A stretch of 64,000 nucleotides of DNA from Avena insularis (Eukaryota > Streptophyta > Magnoliopsida > Poales > Poaceae): assembly GCA_023614405.1 (NCBI GenBank), contig CM042691.1, positions 168,860,927-168,924,926 of the forward strand, written 5' to 3'. Under the pieces are notes generated by a model. It was not told the origin of the DNA. It saw only the letters and a program-made list of their open reading frames with translations, and did no database searches. Below, one piece after another: positions 46,851-58,069 of this stretch (position 1 is the stretch's first letter; each line of letters starts with the position of its first letter). A program made the position numbers and the translations under genes.

Positions 46851-47660
46851 CTGGATGAAAATGCGATGGGGAACCCGGCAGAGTTCAGGTTTCCATCAGG
46901 TGCAACAACAGCATCAGCCGCAACTAACTGGAGCAAATACACAGCAACTGATGCTACCGCCCTTTCCCCCGAGGTACGATAACTCGGATCGAGGGGATGC
47001 AGTGCATCAAGTAATGAACCAGGGGCAGGACGGAAGGATAAATCCGGCGAATGCTGGACGTAATGATTACAGGTGGAACATCACCGTCTTATTGTGTTCA
47101 ATGACGAAACAGGACAAGCAGAGTGTGCAGCGCCGCATATGGAAGTGAATGCGATTGTACCGGCAAGGTGCCAAGATACCAGCCATGGTCCGATCAGAGA
47201 TGACCGGAGCATGAAAGACCACCCCAGAATAATGCCAAGTCCAGGATCATATGCACTCGTGTTGGATCCAACGTTTGTGGGACCAAGCATCAATGTGAAA
47301 TTCTCAAAAGTACTCATCGATAATGGAAGCAGTATCAACATCATGTACAAAGATACCATGCACAAGCTCGGAATATCACAGAATATGCTGCGATCCACGA
47401 GGACAACTTTCCATGGGATAGTGCCGTGGCTTTCATGTGAGCCCATCGGTAAAGTCCGAGTGGACGTGTTATTCAGATAAGAGATAATCGCAGAGCAGAA
47501 AATTTAGAATTTGAGGTGGTCGATCCGGAAAGTTGTTATCATGTTTCACTGACGGTTCAAGACCGCCAAATTCATGAGCAGTCATATAGGTTATCTAAAG
47601 ATGAAGTGACCCGGACCACCAGGGGTGATCTCATTTTCAGGGGATTAGAAGAAGTCAATT
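46851..47660 (+). pseudogene. Tat protease
   Basis: The frame 47073-47480 carries GSYALVLDPTFVGPSINVKF and the retropepsin loop KVLIDNGSSINIMYKDTM, where D-N-G replaces the more usual D-G-G/S or D-T-G. The conserved follow-on ENLEFEVVDPESCYH is in another frame after about 47480, so a frameshift splits the domain. It continues to VTRTTRGDLIFRG near 47640. Confidence 0.8.
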
Positions 47661-48590
47661 GAGTGTTCTTCGGCCGGGTCAAATTTGGCCGAGTCATTGG
47701 TTATAGCAAGAGAAAAGAAAAGGATTCAGGAGGTAGCAGCCTCGGCCAAGACAAGCTTACATGCCGCAAGACCGGCCAACCCTCATGGCTGTGTTTCTTT
47801 TCAGCCGACCAAAGAGACGAAGAAATTTCAGATTGATGAGCAGTTCCCAGAGCGCACTGTTACTATTGGTGCAGGCCTTGACGCTAAATAGGAAGGCGAG
47901 CTCACCAACTTCCTCCGTGAGAATCGGGACATATTTGCATGGTCAACTCAAGATCTGCAAGGTGTGCCGAGGAGTTGGTGAGCACTCTTTAAACGTCGTG
48001 CCGAGCAAGGCCGGTGAAGCAACCTCTCCGCCGCTTCACCAAGACAGGAGAAAAGTAATAGGGATGAAATAGCTCGCTTCGCAGCCGGTTCATCATGGAG
48101 GTGCTGTATCCGGATTGGTTATCAAATCCGGTACTAGTAGAAAAGAAAAAAGATGACCCCAATGTAGCCATTGTGTGGCGAATGTGTATCGACTACACTA
48201 ACCTGAACAAGGCATGTCCAAAAGATCCTTTTCCTTTGCCTAGAATAGACCAAGTCATTGACTCGACCGCTGGCTGTGAGCTGTTATCATTTGTAGACGC
48301 GTATTCTGGTTTCCACCAGATACCGTTAAATCCGCCGATCAAATAAAGATGCATTTATTACCCCGCACGGGCTTATTGTTATCGACGATGCCATTCTGCG
48401 AAATGCAGTGAGCAACGTATCAAAGGTGCATGCAAAAGTGCCTACATGATCGATAGGAAAAATGTACAAGTATATGTGGATGACGTAGTCATCAAAACTA
48501 AGGAGAGCAAAACCTTGCTAGAAGATATACGGAAACTTTCGCGAACACGAGAAGGTTCGAATGAAACTTAATCCAGAAGTGCACATTTGG
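47661..48590 (+). pseudogene. Tat reverse transcriptase, degenerate
   Basis: The frame 48095-48346 reads YPDWLSNPVLVEKK, CIDYTNLNKACPKDPFPLPR and DAYSGFHQIPLN, all Tat hallmarks. The catalytic YVDDVVIKTK is at about 48470-48500 but in a different frame. Stops and shifts fill 48350-48590. The N-terminal stretch (47685-48072) is broken three times. The enzyme is inactive here. Confidence 0.85.
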
Positions 48591-48591
48591 C

Positions 48592-49286
48592 GTGCCGGCA
48601 GGAAAATTACTCGGTTTCCTTGTGTCCAGCCGAGGTATCGAGGCTAATCCAACGAAGATAAGAGCAATAGAAAGAATGGAATTGCCGAGATGCTTGAACG
48701 ATGTACAAAAATTCACGGGCTGCCTGGCCTCGCTTAGTCGATTTGTATGTCGGCTAGGAGAAAAGGCACTGCCACTTTATCAGCTGATGAGAAAGTCGAA
48801 CAAATTCAGTGGACTCCCAAAGACCTTGCATTTCATGAGTTGAAAAAGATGCTAGTTACGGCACCCATTTTAGCTTCTCCATTATCGAAAGAACCTATGC
48901 TACTCTATGTAGCGGCTACCAATCGAGTAGTTAGTACTGTGGTTGTAGTGGAACGACTTGAAGAGGGTAAGACAGTTCAGAGGCCAGTATATTATCTAAG
49001 TGAAGTATTATCCACTTCAAAGCAGAATTATCCGCACTATCAGAAGATGGCTTATGGAGTATATATGTCGGCAAAAAAGCTTAAGCATTACTTTGAAGAG
49101 CACCCCATCAAAGTAATCTGTGAGGCACCCATAGCCGACATTTTGAACAACAAAGATGCAAGTGGCCGAATAGCAAAATGGGCAATCGAGTTATCACCGT
49201 ATGCTCCACAATTTGATAGGAGAGATGCGATCAAATCTCAGGCTGTCGCCGACTTTTCTCGTAGATCGGGCCGAGGTGCAATATGA
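48592..49286 (+). pseudogene. Tat RT connection and first RNase H domain
   Basis: 48592-48843 encodes KLLGFLVSSRGIEANPTKIR and LNDVQKFTGCLASLSRFVCR. The frame 48747-49286 continues with LYVAATNRVVSTVVVVE, YYLSEVLSTSKQNYPHYQKM and AIELSPYAPQFD. The first catalytic Asp is already lost from this domain, as is common in Tat elements where it degenerates into a tether. A frameshift near 48790 separates the pieces. Confidence 0.8.
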
Positions 49287-49289
49287 GCC

Positions 49290-49735
49290 ACCGCCAGATC
49301 CAAATTATCGGATAATGCATTTTGATGGTTCCAAACTAAGGAACGGTTTGGGAGCAGGAATAGTGCTAACCTCGCCTAAAAAGATCGGTTGAAATATGTA
49401 CTGCAAATACATTTTGCCGCATCCAACAATGTAGCTGAATATGAAGCACTAGTTCATGGATTGAAAATGGCGAAAGAAATTGGTATACGCCGAATCCTAT
49501 GCTACGGTGACTCGGATCTAGTAGTACAGCAAGTATCGGGCAGTTGGGACGCATTAGATGCTAATATGGCTTTATACAGATTCCATGTGCAAAAGATAAG
49601 TGGATATTTTGAAGGATGTGAATTCCACCACATACCACGAGCAGAAAATGACGCTCTTGACATTGTCAAAATTAGGATCAACCCGCAATCAATTCCGCTG
49701 TATTGCCTCGAGCACCTCAGAAACCATCAATAAAC
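49290..49735 (+). pseudogene. Second (archaeal-type) RNase H of the Tat element
   Basis: MHFDGSKLRNGLGAG supplies the first acidic residue (49317 onward). After a frameshift near 49385 follow NNVAEYEALVHGLKMAKEIG (Glu), CYGDSDLVVQQVSG (Asp) and HIPRAENDALD (Asp). The four acidic positions of the archaeal-type RNase H are therefore all visible, although in two frames. This extra RNase H is diagnostic for the Tat lineage. Confidence 0.88.
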
Positions 49736-51180
49736 CCATCACCGTAGTCCGAATCAATCTTTATCCCAGCAAGTTCGCAGAGAATCATACGCCAATGGAG
49801 GTAGATCCACAGAAGATTCGAATCCCTAAAGAGAGGGACAACCGAGGTAATAGCAATCATGGAGAGAGCCGAGGTATATACGTCAGAAAAACATGGAGAT
49901 AGACGGTGAGATCATCGCAGAAAGAGTAACGCCGATATGGGCGCAACCCATATTTTCGTACCTAAAAGACGCGGTATTGCCGAGTAATGAAATATTAGCC
50001 GACAAACCATCAAGAGCAAAAGCCTATACAATCATAAACAATGAGTTATATAAGAGAAGCGTAACAAACATATTGCGTATGCGTGAGTTCCATGTAAGGT
50101 CGAAATCCTTCTAGACATACACCAAGGAGAATGTGGGCACCATGCCTCATCTCGCTTTAGTAGACAAGGCTTTCAGGCATGGATTTTACCGCCAACGGCG
50201 TTAAAAGAGGCGTAAGAATTAGTTAAGAAGTGCAATGGGTGTCGAGATATGCAACCAGAATACATATGCCGTCCGAGTTAAAAACAATACCCATCACTTG
50301 GCCATTTTCTGTATGGGGTTTAGACATGGTGGGACCTTTCAAGCCGCGAGGAGGAATGACCCACATCTTGGTTATGGTAGACAAGTTCACAAAGTGGATT
50401 GAAGTAAAACCAATCAAAAGTGTGATGGGCACACAGTGAAATTTCTCAAGGATATCATCTTGAGATACGGATACCCACATAGCATTATTACGGATAATGG
50501 CACGAACTTTGCGTATGAGCCTTTGCCAGATTTTGCCAAGAGAAGCACATAAGACTAGATGTTGCCTCGGTGGCCCACCCAGATCCAATGGGCAGGTTGA
50601 AAGATCTAATGGACTGGTGTTATCACGAATAAAACCACGACTTGTTGAACCTTTGCAACGGTCGGCAGGATGTTGGATCGAAGAAATCCCAGCCGTGTTA
50701 TGGAGCCTCCGGACTACTCCGAATAGATCAACAGGTTACACTCCATTCTTTCTGGTATACGGGGCAGAGGCCGTACTCACCGACATAATCTATGACTCGC
50801 CAAGGGTTGCTCAAGACACAACCTCGTAAACAAATGAAATAGCTCGGCAAGATGCCGAGACCTGTGGAAGAAGCCGGGAGTTGACATTATCACGATCGGC
50901 CATTTATCAACAGAACTTACGGCGATATCACAGCAAGAAAGTGAATCCAAGAGTATTCAAAGAAGGAGATTTAGTCCTCCGCTGGTGCAGCATGCACGGG
51001 CATGCACAAATTATCACCCCCATGGGAAGGACCATTTATCGTGAGCAAAGCATTGCACAACGATGCATATTATCTGATCGATGCTCAATCCCCTGGAGAG
51101 AACAAGGCAGACAAAGCTGGTGAAGAAACGGTTACCGAATGTGGCTTTACTTCAGCCATTTTACTCAGAAGCGTTCTATC
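49736..51180 (+). pseudogene. Tat integrase
   Basis: The HHCC zinc finger is at about 50114-50255 (DIHQGECGHHA...CNGCRDM). The core shows WGLDMVGPFKPRGG (Asp, frame 50230-50439), IITDNGTNFAYEPLPDFA (Asp, other frame, about 50485) and SNGQVERSNGLVLSRIKPRL (Glu, about 50590). RTTPNRSTGYTPFFLVYGAE follows (50700-50770). The C-terminal end reads FKEGDLVLRWCSMHG and then IDAQSPGENKADKAG in another frame. There are at least four frame changes. The domain would insert the DNA copy. Confidence 0.87.
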
Positions 51181-51208
51181 TCAAGGTCAAAATCCAATAA
51201 TGTATTTG

Positions 51209-51680
51209 CATCTCGGCACCCGAGCGGTGACTGGGACCGCCATAGGATATATTTATGTCATATCATGTATTTCAAACCTCGCACCCGTGAAAGGCGGTTA
51301 CTGGGGACTACAATATGTTATGTTACTTCATGTTAGATGTTTAAACCTCGGTACCCAGAAAGCGTTACTCGGGACCGCCATATGTAATGATTATTTCAGA
51401 TTATATGTTTGAACCTCGACACGCAGAGCAATGACTGGGACTGCCATATGGTATATTTATTTCTTCGTTACATACTTGAACATTGGCGATCGAGCAAAGT
51501 GACTGGGACCGCCAGATGTTGTGTTCCTTTCATGTTACGAATATGTACCTCGGTGCAAAAGCATTGACTCGTGGACTATCATATGGTATGTCAAATGCGT
51601 ATTGACACTTAAACCTCGGCATCTAAAGCAACGATTCGGGACTACCGTATGATACCTCAAACCTATGCTAAACGAATCAT
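51209..51680 (+). repeat. 67-bp tandem array, seven diverged copies
   Basis: The core ACCTCGGNACCC...AGCNNTGACTGGGACCGCCATATG recurs at about 51209, 51278, 51342, 51412, 51479, 51546 and 51612, with spacings of 64-70 bp. Copies are diverged. It lies just 3' of integrase, where Tat/Ogre elements often have tandem repeats. Confidence 0.85.
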
Positions 51681-51989
51681 ATCAGTTTTATACCACCTCA
51701 AACGTGATTTATATAAGGAAGTTCCGACAAGAAACGATTTATCCAGCGATTGTTGCTTGCTCCCACAACGGAGTAGTTAACTTATATTCAAAACAGGTCA
51801 ATAGCGTAGATATTCAGCGCTAATGCCTGGATAAGATCATCAAAATAACGGCAAAGTTGAGTCCTAAAAGATGAAGAAATTACGAGACAGCAAGGCAAGA
51901 ATTCGGACGAGCATCCACTTAACAAAGAGTCTCAACAACACATAGCAAAAGAAGTTGAATCATACGAGTTGACAAATTTTTCGTCTACA
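51681..51989. other. Noncoding spacer between tandem array and antisense gene
   Basis: No ORF or repeat is recognisable. It is part of the Tat 3' region. Confidence 0.5.
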
Positions 51990-54900
51990 TTATCGCCCGG
52001 CATACCAGGGATCGCAAATAACCTAGGCGTTGTTCGTTGGAGGGCAGCTCCTTGCTCAAAAGGGCACTCAAGTAGGAGGAACTTCGGTGAGGTCGCCTCG
52101 CCCTCCGCCGACCAGTGCAACTTGGCGGTATCACGGGGTTGTTCAGAGGCGTCGATGCGTGCGGTAGAATGCCGGTGCCTTTGGAGGAGGACCGCATCAC
52201 CGTTGCTATCCGAGCTTGAGCTGGAGCTATCGGATGTGGCTGAATCATCTTCACCTTCCCGTGCTCAGCTGAATCATCACCGAAGCACCTTCACCGCGAC
52301 CTCGATCCGGATCGGGAGAAAACTCGGCCCTTCATTCCAAGTGTGCGTCGGCGTACTCGACGAGCTGGAAAGCCGAGCTTGCGAAGAGCAACAAAGGTGG
52401 GATCTTCAACCTAGCGGGAGCCGGTCGCAGATTCCTCGAATGTCAAGAGATGTCTTCATACCATGACATGATTACGAAGAGGCCATGTCGGCACCAAAGA
52501 CGCAGCGAATTCTCTCAAAGACTCAACTGTCTCTCGGATGCCATCAGCCTTGTCACCAATAACTTGACTTCATTGATATCGAGTCCACGAGGTATTCGCC
52601 GAGTACATGATAAGCTCGGATAGCGGCCTGCACCAAGTCGGCCCATAATTTTCATCGGACCAACCTGCAGCACCAACAAAGAACCAAGAAATCCTCCATC
52701 GAATATTCAAAGTCAACGAAGCGAGTTCACCTCGACGAGCGCGAGCTGCAAGAACAACTTTAGAACTCACGAGTTTGGCCTCGGGGAAGTGATCTGCATA
52801 AAACATGGACGTGTCAAAGGATAGCAGCGACAAAGCAAAAATATAGTTCGGCCAGGCCAACTAACTACGATGAATGTAGCTCATCATTATCGAAGGTCTT
52901 TGGCCCAAGCAGTTTTACTCTTCTCGAACGAGCAATTTCCTCGCTCAAACCGAGAGTTTTAAGTTGGCAGCTTCGAGGAGTTCTTTGTTCTTCAGTAAAT
53001 CCAGTCGATCGATTCTTTTCCTCGGCAAATTCTTGGTCGACCTTTTCTAGCTCGGACTTGAGAGAGCTTGAGTGCATTCACCTCGGATCTCAAAGTAGCT
53101 ATCTCATCATCTTTTTCTTGTAGTTGCCGAATGAACTGCGCTTTGTTCTAAAAATGAAGCATCACGTCGGGCATGGGCACGCAATCTTGTTGCGACCGCA
53201 AAGTCTTGCAACTCGGCTTTACCACAGCCCAGCATAATAAGGAAACTTAGCATAGATACTAAAAGGAGAAGGAGTAAAGTAGAAAGGAAACTAACCTTCC
53301 AAGGTCTTGATCTTCTTTTCAAGGCGGATATTGAGGTTATTGATATTACCTATTCAACAAGAAGTAAGCCGGCATTCCGCGGACGAGTATATGAGAAAGG
53401 TGGAAATAAGGAAAACGAACTATCGACTTACCGGCCTTCTTTGCCACGGGCAGAACTTTCTCGTACTTCTCTTCCAGCTTGCGGTGCGAAAAAAGCAACC
53501 TCTGGAACTCGGCGGTCCGTCGGTCATGTGCAACCTGAGCAATGGAGCAAAATGATAAAACAACAAGTAGAAGCTAAATTAGATCCGAATCAAGCAAAGC
53601 TTAATTCGGCTCTAGGTGGCTGGATATTAAAACTAGATCCGAATCAAGCAAAGCTCACTTCGGCTCTAGGTGGCTGGATATTCAAAGCTATACTAGATCC
53701 GAGTCAAGAAGGACTAGACTCAGATCTAGGTGGCTAGATCTTCAAAGTTAAACTAGATCCGAATCAAGCAAAGCTTAATTCGGCTCTAGGTGGCTGGATA
53801 TTCAAAGCTATACCAGATCCAAATCAAGCAAAGCTTAATTCGGCTCTAGGTGGCTGGATATTAAAAGCTAAACTAGATCCAAATCAAGCAAAGCTCACTT
53901 GACTCTAGGTGGCTGGATATTCAAAGCTATACTAGATCCGAGTCAAGAAGGACTAGACTCAGATCTAGGTGGCTAGATCTTCAAAGTTAAACTAGATCCG
54001 AATCAAGCAAAGCTTAATTCGGCTATAGGTGGCTGGATATTCAAAGCTATGCCAGATCCAAGTCAAGAAGGGCTTAACTCGGCTCTAGGTGGATGGATAT
54101 TCAAAGCTACACCAAGTCCGAATAAACTATGAACTAGATGGCCGGACTAACAAACCTTAGAAATAAAATTAAGTCAAACTTCCAAGCATACAACAAGTTA
54201 TTTCCTTGCAAGTTTCGGGGACTAGAGAATATGGTAACATCTGGAGAATAATTTAAGACTCAGAGATAAAATAATTACCGCATTCATCTTGTTGGTATCA
54301 ATGATAAACTGGGCAGCATGGTCAAAACGGCACCGATGTCGGAAAAGTCGGAAAGGTTGGTTGGCTGGATTACCCTCAAATTGATCAGCAGCATTCCAGT
54401 TATTGGCATACTCAACTAGCGCTCCAAGGCTGTTCCCGCTAGCTGTCCGAGTTAAAACTTTACCCCGGGCAGGCGGTCCGACCACGGCAGTCGCAGGGCT
54501 CTTATGAAGAGCGAGCTGGCTGCCGGTGGCCGAGGTAACAGTGACTTTGGCAGATGCAGCTCCCTTACGCAGCGCGTCTGCAATACTCGGCTGAGAAGAG
54601 CCGGCAAGACCTTTTTGAGAAGAAGTCTTGACGGCAATAACACGTTTCTCCTTAGAAGAGGCGTCAGCAGGAAGTTGCGCCTCCGAAGTGGGGACGGAGT
54701 CCTTAGGACCAGCGGAGGATAAGCTCGCAGAGGGCGCCGGGGCAACGACCTTTTCGGCCAAGGTCGGGACGACCGTAGAAACTGCCGGAGTAGATGGAGG
54801 CTCAATGGTAACGCTGGGGCCCATAGAGGGGACAGCTGGCTCAACGAAAACATTGGAGGGCCGGATCGGATCCAGATCAATGGAAGAGGTCTCGGGGGCA

Positions 54901-56543
54901 TCACGACGAACAGGCGACGTATTTGGAGCGGGGGGAGAAGCAGGACGAATAGGACTAGGAATTCGGGTGTCATCAGCGGGAGGAGGAGATGGCGGCCGAA
55001 TCGGACGGCTAGTCATACTAGGACCGCCGGGTTTAACAGACAAAGGAGCGCTGCAAAAATAAGAAAGAAGATTCGTCGGTATGGGAGACAGAAAGAGAGA
55101 AACAAGAAATATAGGCAAAAGAACTTACCCAGCAACCCCGGGCATAGTCTTGCGCCTGGGAGGATTCGGAGCGGATTTCTTTATTCGCTTCTTAGGAACC
55201 GCCTCCGAGGCACTAGCAGGAGCCCCGCGCTTCCCCGAGGTAACGGGAGGCCGGGAAGCAATAGGTTCGGCGTCGTGAACCTGACCGGCCGGATTAGCTG
55301 GGAAAGTAGAAGCCGGAAATGCATAAGAAATAGGCATGGCGGCAACTACCTCAAGAATTTGGACCTCGTCCGAATCACCTTCCTCCTCTTGCGCTGAAGT
55401 TTTGCCGCGAGCTCGAGCCGGAGCAGGATCCGACTTAGGGACGAACTCCTCGGAGTCCGGCTCGCCAGTATCCGGGGTACTCCTGTCTGCGGGCCAAGGG
55501 AGCTGCAGAACTTCGGCGTCCTCATTCTTCTGCTCTGCGAACCTCTGCAGGACAAGGAGAAAGAAAATCATGTAAACCAGTCTCTAGGAACTGAGGAAAG
55601 ATAGAGTAATGGAGATTAGGCATACCTCGGGAGGCGGACGGTCGCGGGTGAATGGTTTTAACCCCCAAGACCAATCCTCAGGCATCTCAGTCTTGAAGAT
55701 AGCTCGGACGCGCTTATGAATAAGGTAATTGTCCAACTCCACGGTCGAGACTCGGTTAGGGTCAAGAGGACCACTCATGTAGCATAGCTTGTGGGTCCGC
55801 TGCTGGAAGGGGCAGATCCGGCTACTAATAAAAGTTGCCATCAGGTCTTCGCCGCACAACCCGGCCCGGATCAACTCTTTTAGCCGAATCTCGAAGGCCT
55901 CGGCCAGGGCATGAGTTTTCCTCGGATTATAGAGCCAGTTCACTTTGGAAGGTGGGCCAATTGAGAATGGAGGGAGCCGAATCTTGTCTTCCGCCCCTCT
56001 GTTCTTGACATAGAAGAATGATTTGTGCCATTTCTTGCATGACTCCAACCCAGTGACACGGGGGAACACGGATTTCCTCCGAGGTGTAATAGACGCCGCC
56101 CCACATTGGGTGAGCAACTTCTCGGAAGGATGCAGAGATTTGTCGGGAACGACGTTGGAGCGGATCTGGAAGAACTTGACCAGACATGCCCGACGGCCAC
56201 AGTCAAGTAACCCTCGGCGGAGATGAAAGCAGAAGAGAAGCTATGGCGTTCGCGAGAAGGTGGTGCGGTGAAGGTCAAGTAATCAAGGAATTCCCTAAGC
56301 GAAATCGCTGAGAGGGAGACGAAGCAGCGGCGAAGTGAGACATGAAGACCACATACCGCCCTCTCGATAATCGGAGGATTCGCTGCCGGGTAGACGGCAG
56401 GAAACCTCGGCAGGAATCCGTCGAGTTCGGATGAGCCATTCAATCTCACGGCGCGTGACTGAAGAGCCCTGCCACGATCCACGCTCGGGCCCAGAGCCAG
56501 CGTCATCGTCCTCAACAAGAGCACCGCTAAACGAACTAGACAT
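51990..56543 (-). pseudogene. Antisense multi-exon gene of the Tat element (Transposase_28-like)
   Basis: ATG at 56543 (MSSSFSGALVEDDDAGSG, then VTRREIEWLIRTRRIPAEVS) opens a protein opposite to gag-pol. Its N-terminal part matches the grass 'putative gypsy type transposon' family: VTGLESCKKWHKSFFYVKNR, KLCYMSGPLDPNRV and EMPEDWSWGLKPF (56117-55626). Canonical splice signals fit introns at 55625-55545, 55128-55051, 54278-53535, 53431-53350 and from 53295. Between them lie a Pro/Ser-rich exon (55050-54279) and Glu/Lys-rich coiled-coil exons. The first part near 56150-56380 has frameshifts. Its role in the element is unknown. Confidence 0.75.
53574..54113. repeat. 60-bp tandem array, nine units, in an antisense intron
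   Basis: Units of about 60 bp (core AAACTAGATCCGAATCAAGC, ending CTAGGTGGCTGGATATTCAA). Units 2-4 and 6-8 match each other better than their neighbours, giving a four-unit higher-order repeat. The array lies within the predicted intron 54278-53535. Confidence 0.93.
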
Positions 56544-57270
56544 GGGTGCGCCGGAGAGATCGCCGGAGGAAAAACTGGCGGCGGAGGGGAGCTTAGAGCT
56601 ACAAGGCCCCGTCGGAACTTAGCACGAAAACAATGGCGAAGAGAGGAGGAACCGCCGACTGAGCACGAAAACGGAGCGGATCGATCTAGGGCAAGATCAG
56701 GGCAAGATGGTCAGAAAGGACTCACTGGCGGAGCCACAGCCGAGAGCGAGCGAACGACGCGGCGGAATCCTCACCGACGGAGGCTCTGGCGGATGAACGG
56801 CGGCGGAGCGGCAAGAGAACACGCAGGCGAAGGGAAGAAGGAGAGCGGACGCGAGCGATAAGGGGAAAGATGAACCCTGCGGGCGCGTTTCCCCTCTGTA
56901 TAGTCAAGCCACGAACAGGGAGTGGGATCGTGGGTGTGGCAGTTGCCCGTGTAGATCGTGGGAACAGCACGAACGCACGACGGTAAGTGGAGCCACACCA
57001 ACGGCCACAGACAAAGAAAAGTGGTCACGATCCCGAGGGGAGCGGCACACGAGGCGTCGCGGCGGCGCAGCAGAACAGGTTCATCGTAGCTTGTCGAAAG
57101 CACTGTAGAAGGACCTAAAAACTAGAAGAGCAATGATGGGGTGATGCGTAGGACGTGGCGTACGATGGAAGGAACAAGGAAACCTCGGACGAGGCCATAG
57201 CTCGGAAACAAGACTTAAGAAAGTAATGAAGCTGATATAACCCGGCCAAAGCTATTGACAGGGCCACACC
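56544..57270 (-). promoter_or_regulatory. Probable promoter/5' region of the antisense gene
   Basis: GC-rich, no coding content in either strand that I can recognise. A weak - strand TATA-like GACTATACAGAGG is at about 56893-56905. The assignment is positional. Confidence 0.35.
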
Positions 57271-57285
57271 AGCTTCGGGGACTAA
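57271..57285 (+). other. Polypurine tract of the Tat element
   Basis: AGCTTCGGGGACTAA directly before the 3' LTR, typical of Tat elements. Confidence 0.85.
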
Positions 57286-58064
57286 TGTCGGGGGGTTAAC
57301 CTCGGGTAGGTCAGAGACGGGGAAAGACAGAGGTACTGTCCCCGTCTGGTTTCCGAGCTACGGCCTAGGTCGGCCGAATCATGGATATGTCGGCCGATGA
57401 ACGGAGGCAAGAAGCCCATGTATAGGTATCAGGTAGTTACCCGGCCGAGTTAATGAGAAAATCGGCCGGGTTACCCAAATGATCTTCATGCAGGTAAGGA
57501 ACGAGCCGAGTAACACAAGGTAAGGCCGAGTGATACGAAGCTTGCAGGAGAAGGAGAAGCCCAGGGTCAAAGTATAGCTGCAGGCTAGAAGGAATCAGGA
57601 CAGGGCCAAGCACAAGAGACAAGGATGCACGGCGTCAGAGGGCGTAAGGAGGTCACGAAGGTGACAGTCCGAGGCACGCAGGAGGGGGGCCACTAGAGCC
57701 TTGCCGTCATTAGAAGGGCGACAGGGAAAGGAGGCCGCCGAACTACTATTTTGGGACAAGCATATTCCACGAATATGCTTGCCTCGTCAGCCCTAAGGGC
57801 ACCCAAGGCACCCCTTTATAAGGGGAGGTTTGGACCCTGAGGGAGGAGGGGGAAAAGAGAGCACCGTTAGGCTGGGGAGATTCACATTGTCCCCCCCTAA
57901 GCAGCTCAAGGAGCACTTGTAACCCATCAAGAGAGAAATAAAGTTCATCACTTTGGAAGCTTGAGTGTAAAGACAGTTGCATCTTCCCTCCCCAGATCCC
58001 ACTAGCGTCCATTGGCCCCATACTTTAGCCTACCCATGGCATCTGCCGTGCCACCACCACGACA
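57286..58064 (+). repeat. 3' LTR of the Tat element
   Basis: 779 bp, almost identical to 43657-44444. TATA box at about 57815-57823. Confidence 0.95.
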
Positions 58065-58069
58065 ATAAC

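Larger units (their letters stand above)
43657..58064 (+). mobile_element. Complete Tat-lineage gypsy element with antisense gene
   Basis: 14,408 bp with LTRs 43657-44444 and 57286-58064 and perfect TSD ATAAC (43652-43656, 58065-58069). + strand order: PBS, gag, protease, RT, RNase H, second (archaeal-type) RNase H, integrase, a 67-bp tandem array, then a large 3' region whose coding content is on the - strand, and PPT. Dual RNase H and an antisense 3' ORF mark the Tat lineage (compare Grande, RIRE2, Cinful). The LTRs are almost identical by eye, so it inserted recently, yet every sense gene is broken. Confidence 0.93.

Noticed and set aside
54222..55118. Start of the antisense protein at MPIFLVSLFLSP (55118)
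   Set aside because: This start lies in a predicted intron (55128-55051); the real exon begins at about 55050 and the gene start is near 56543.
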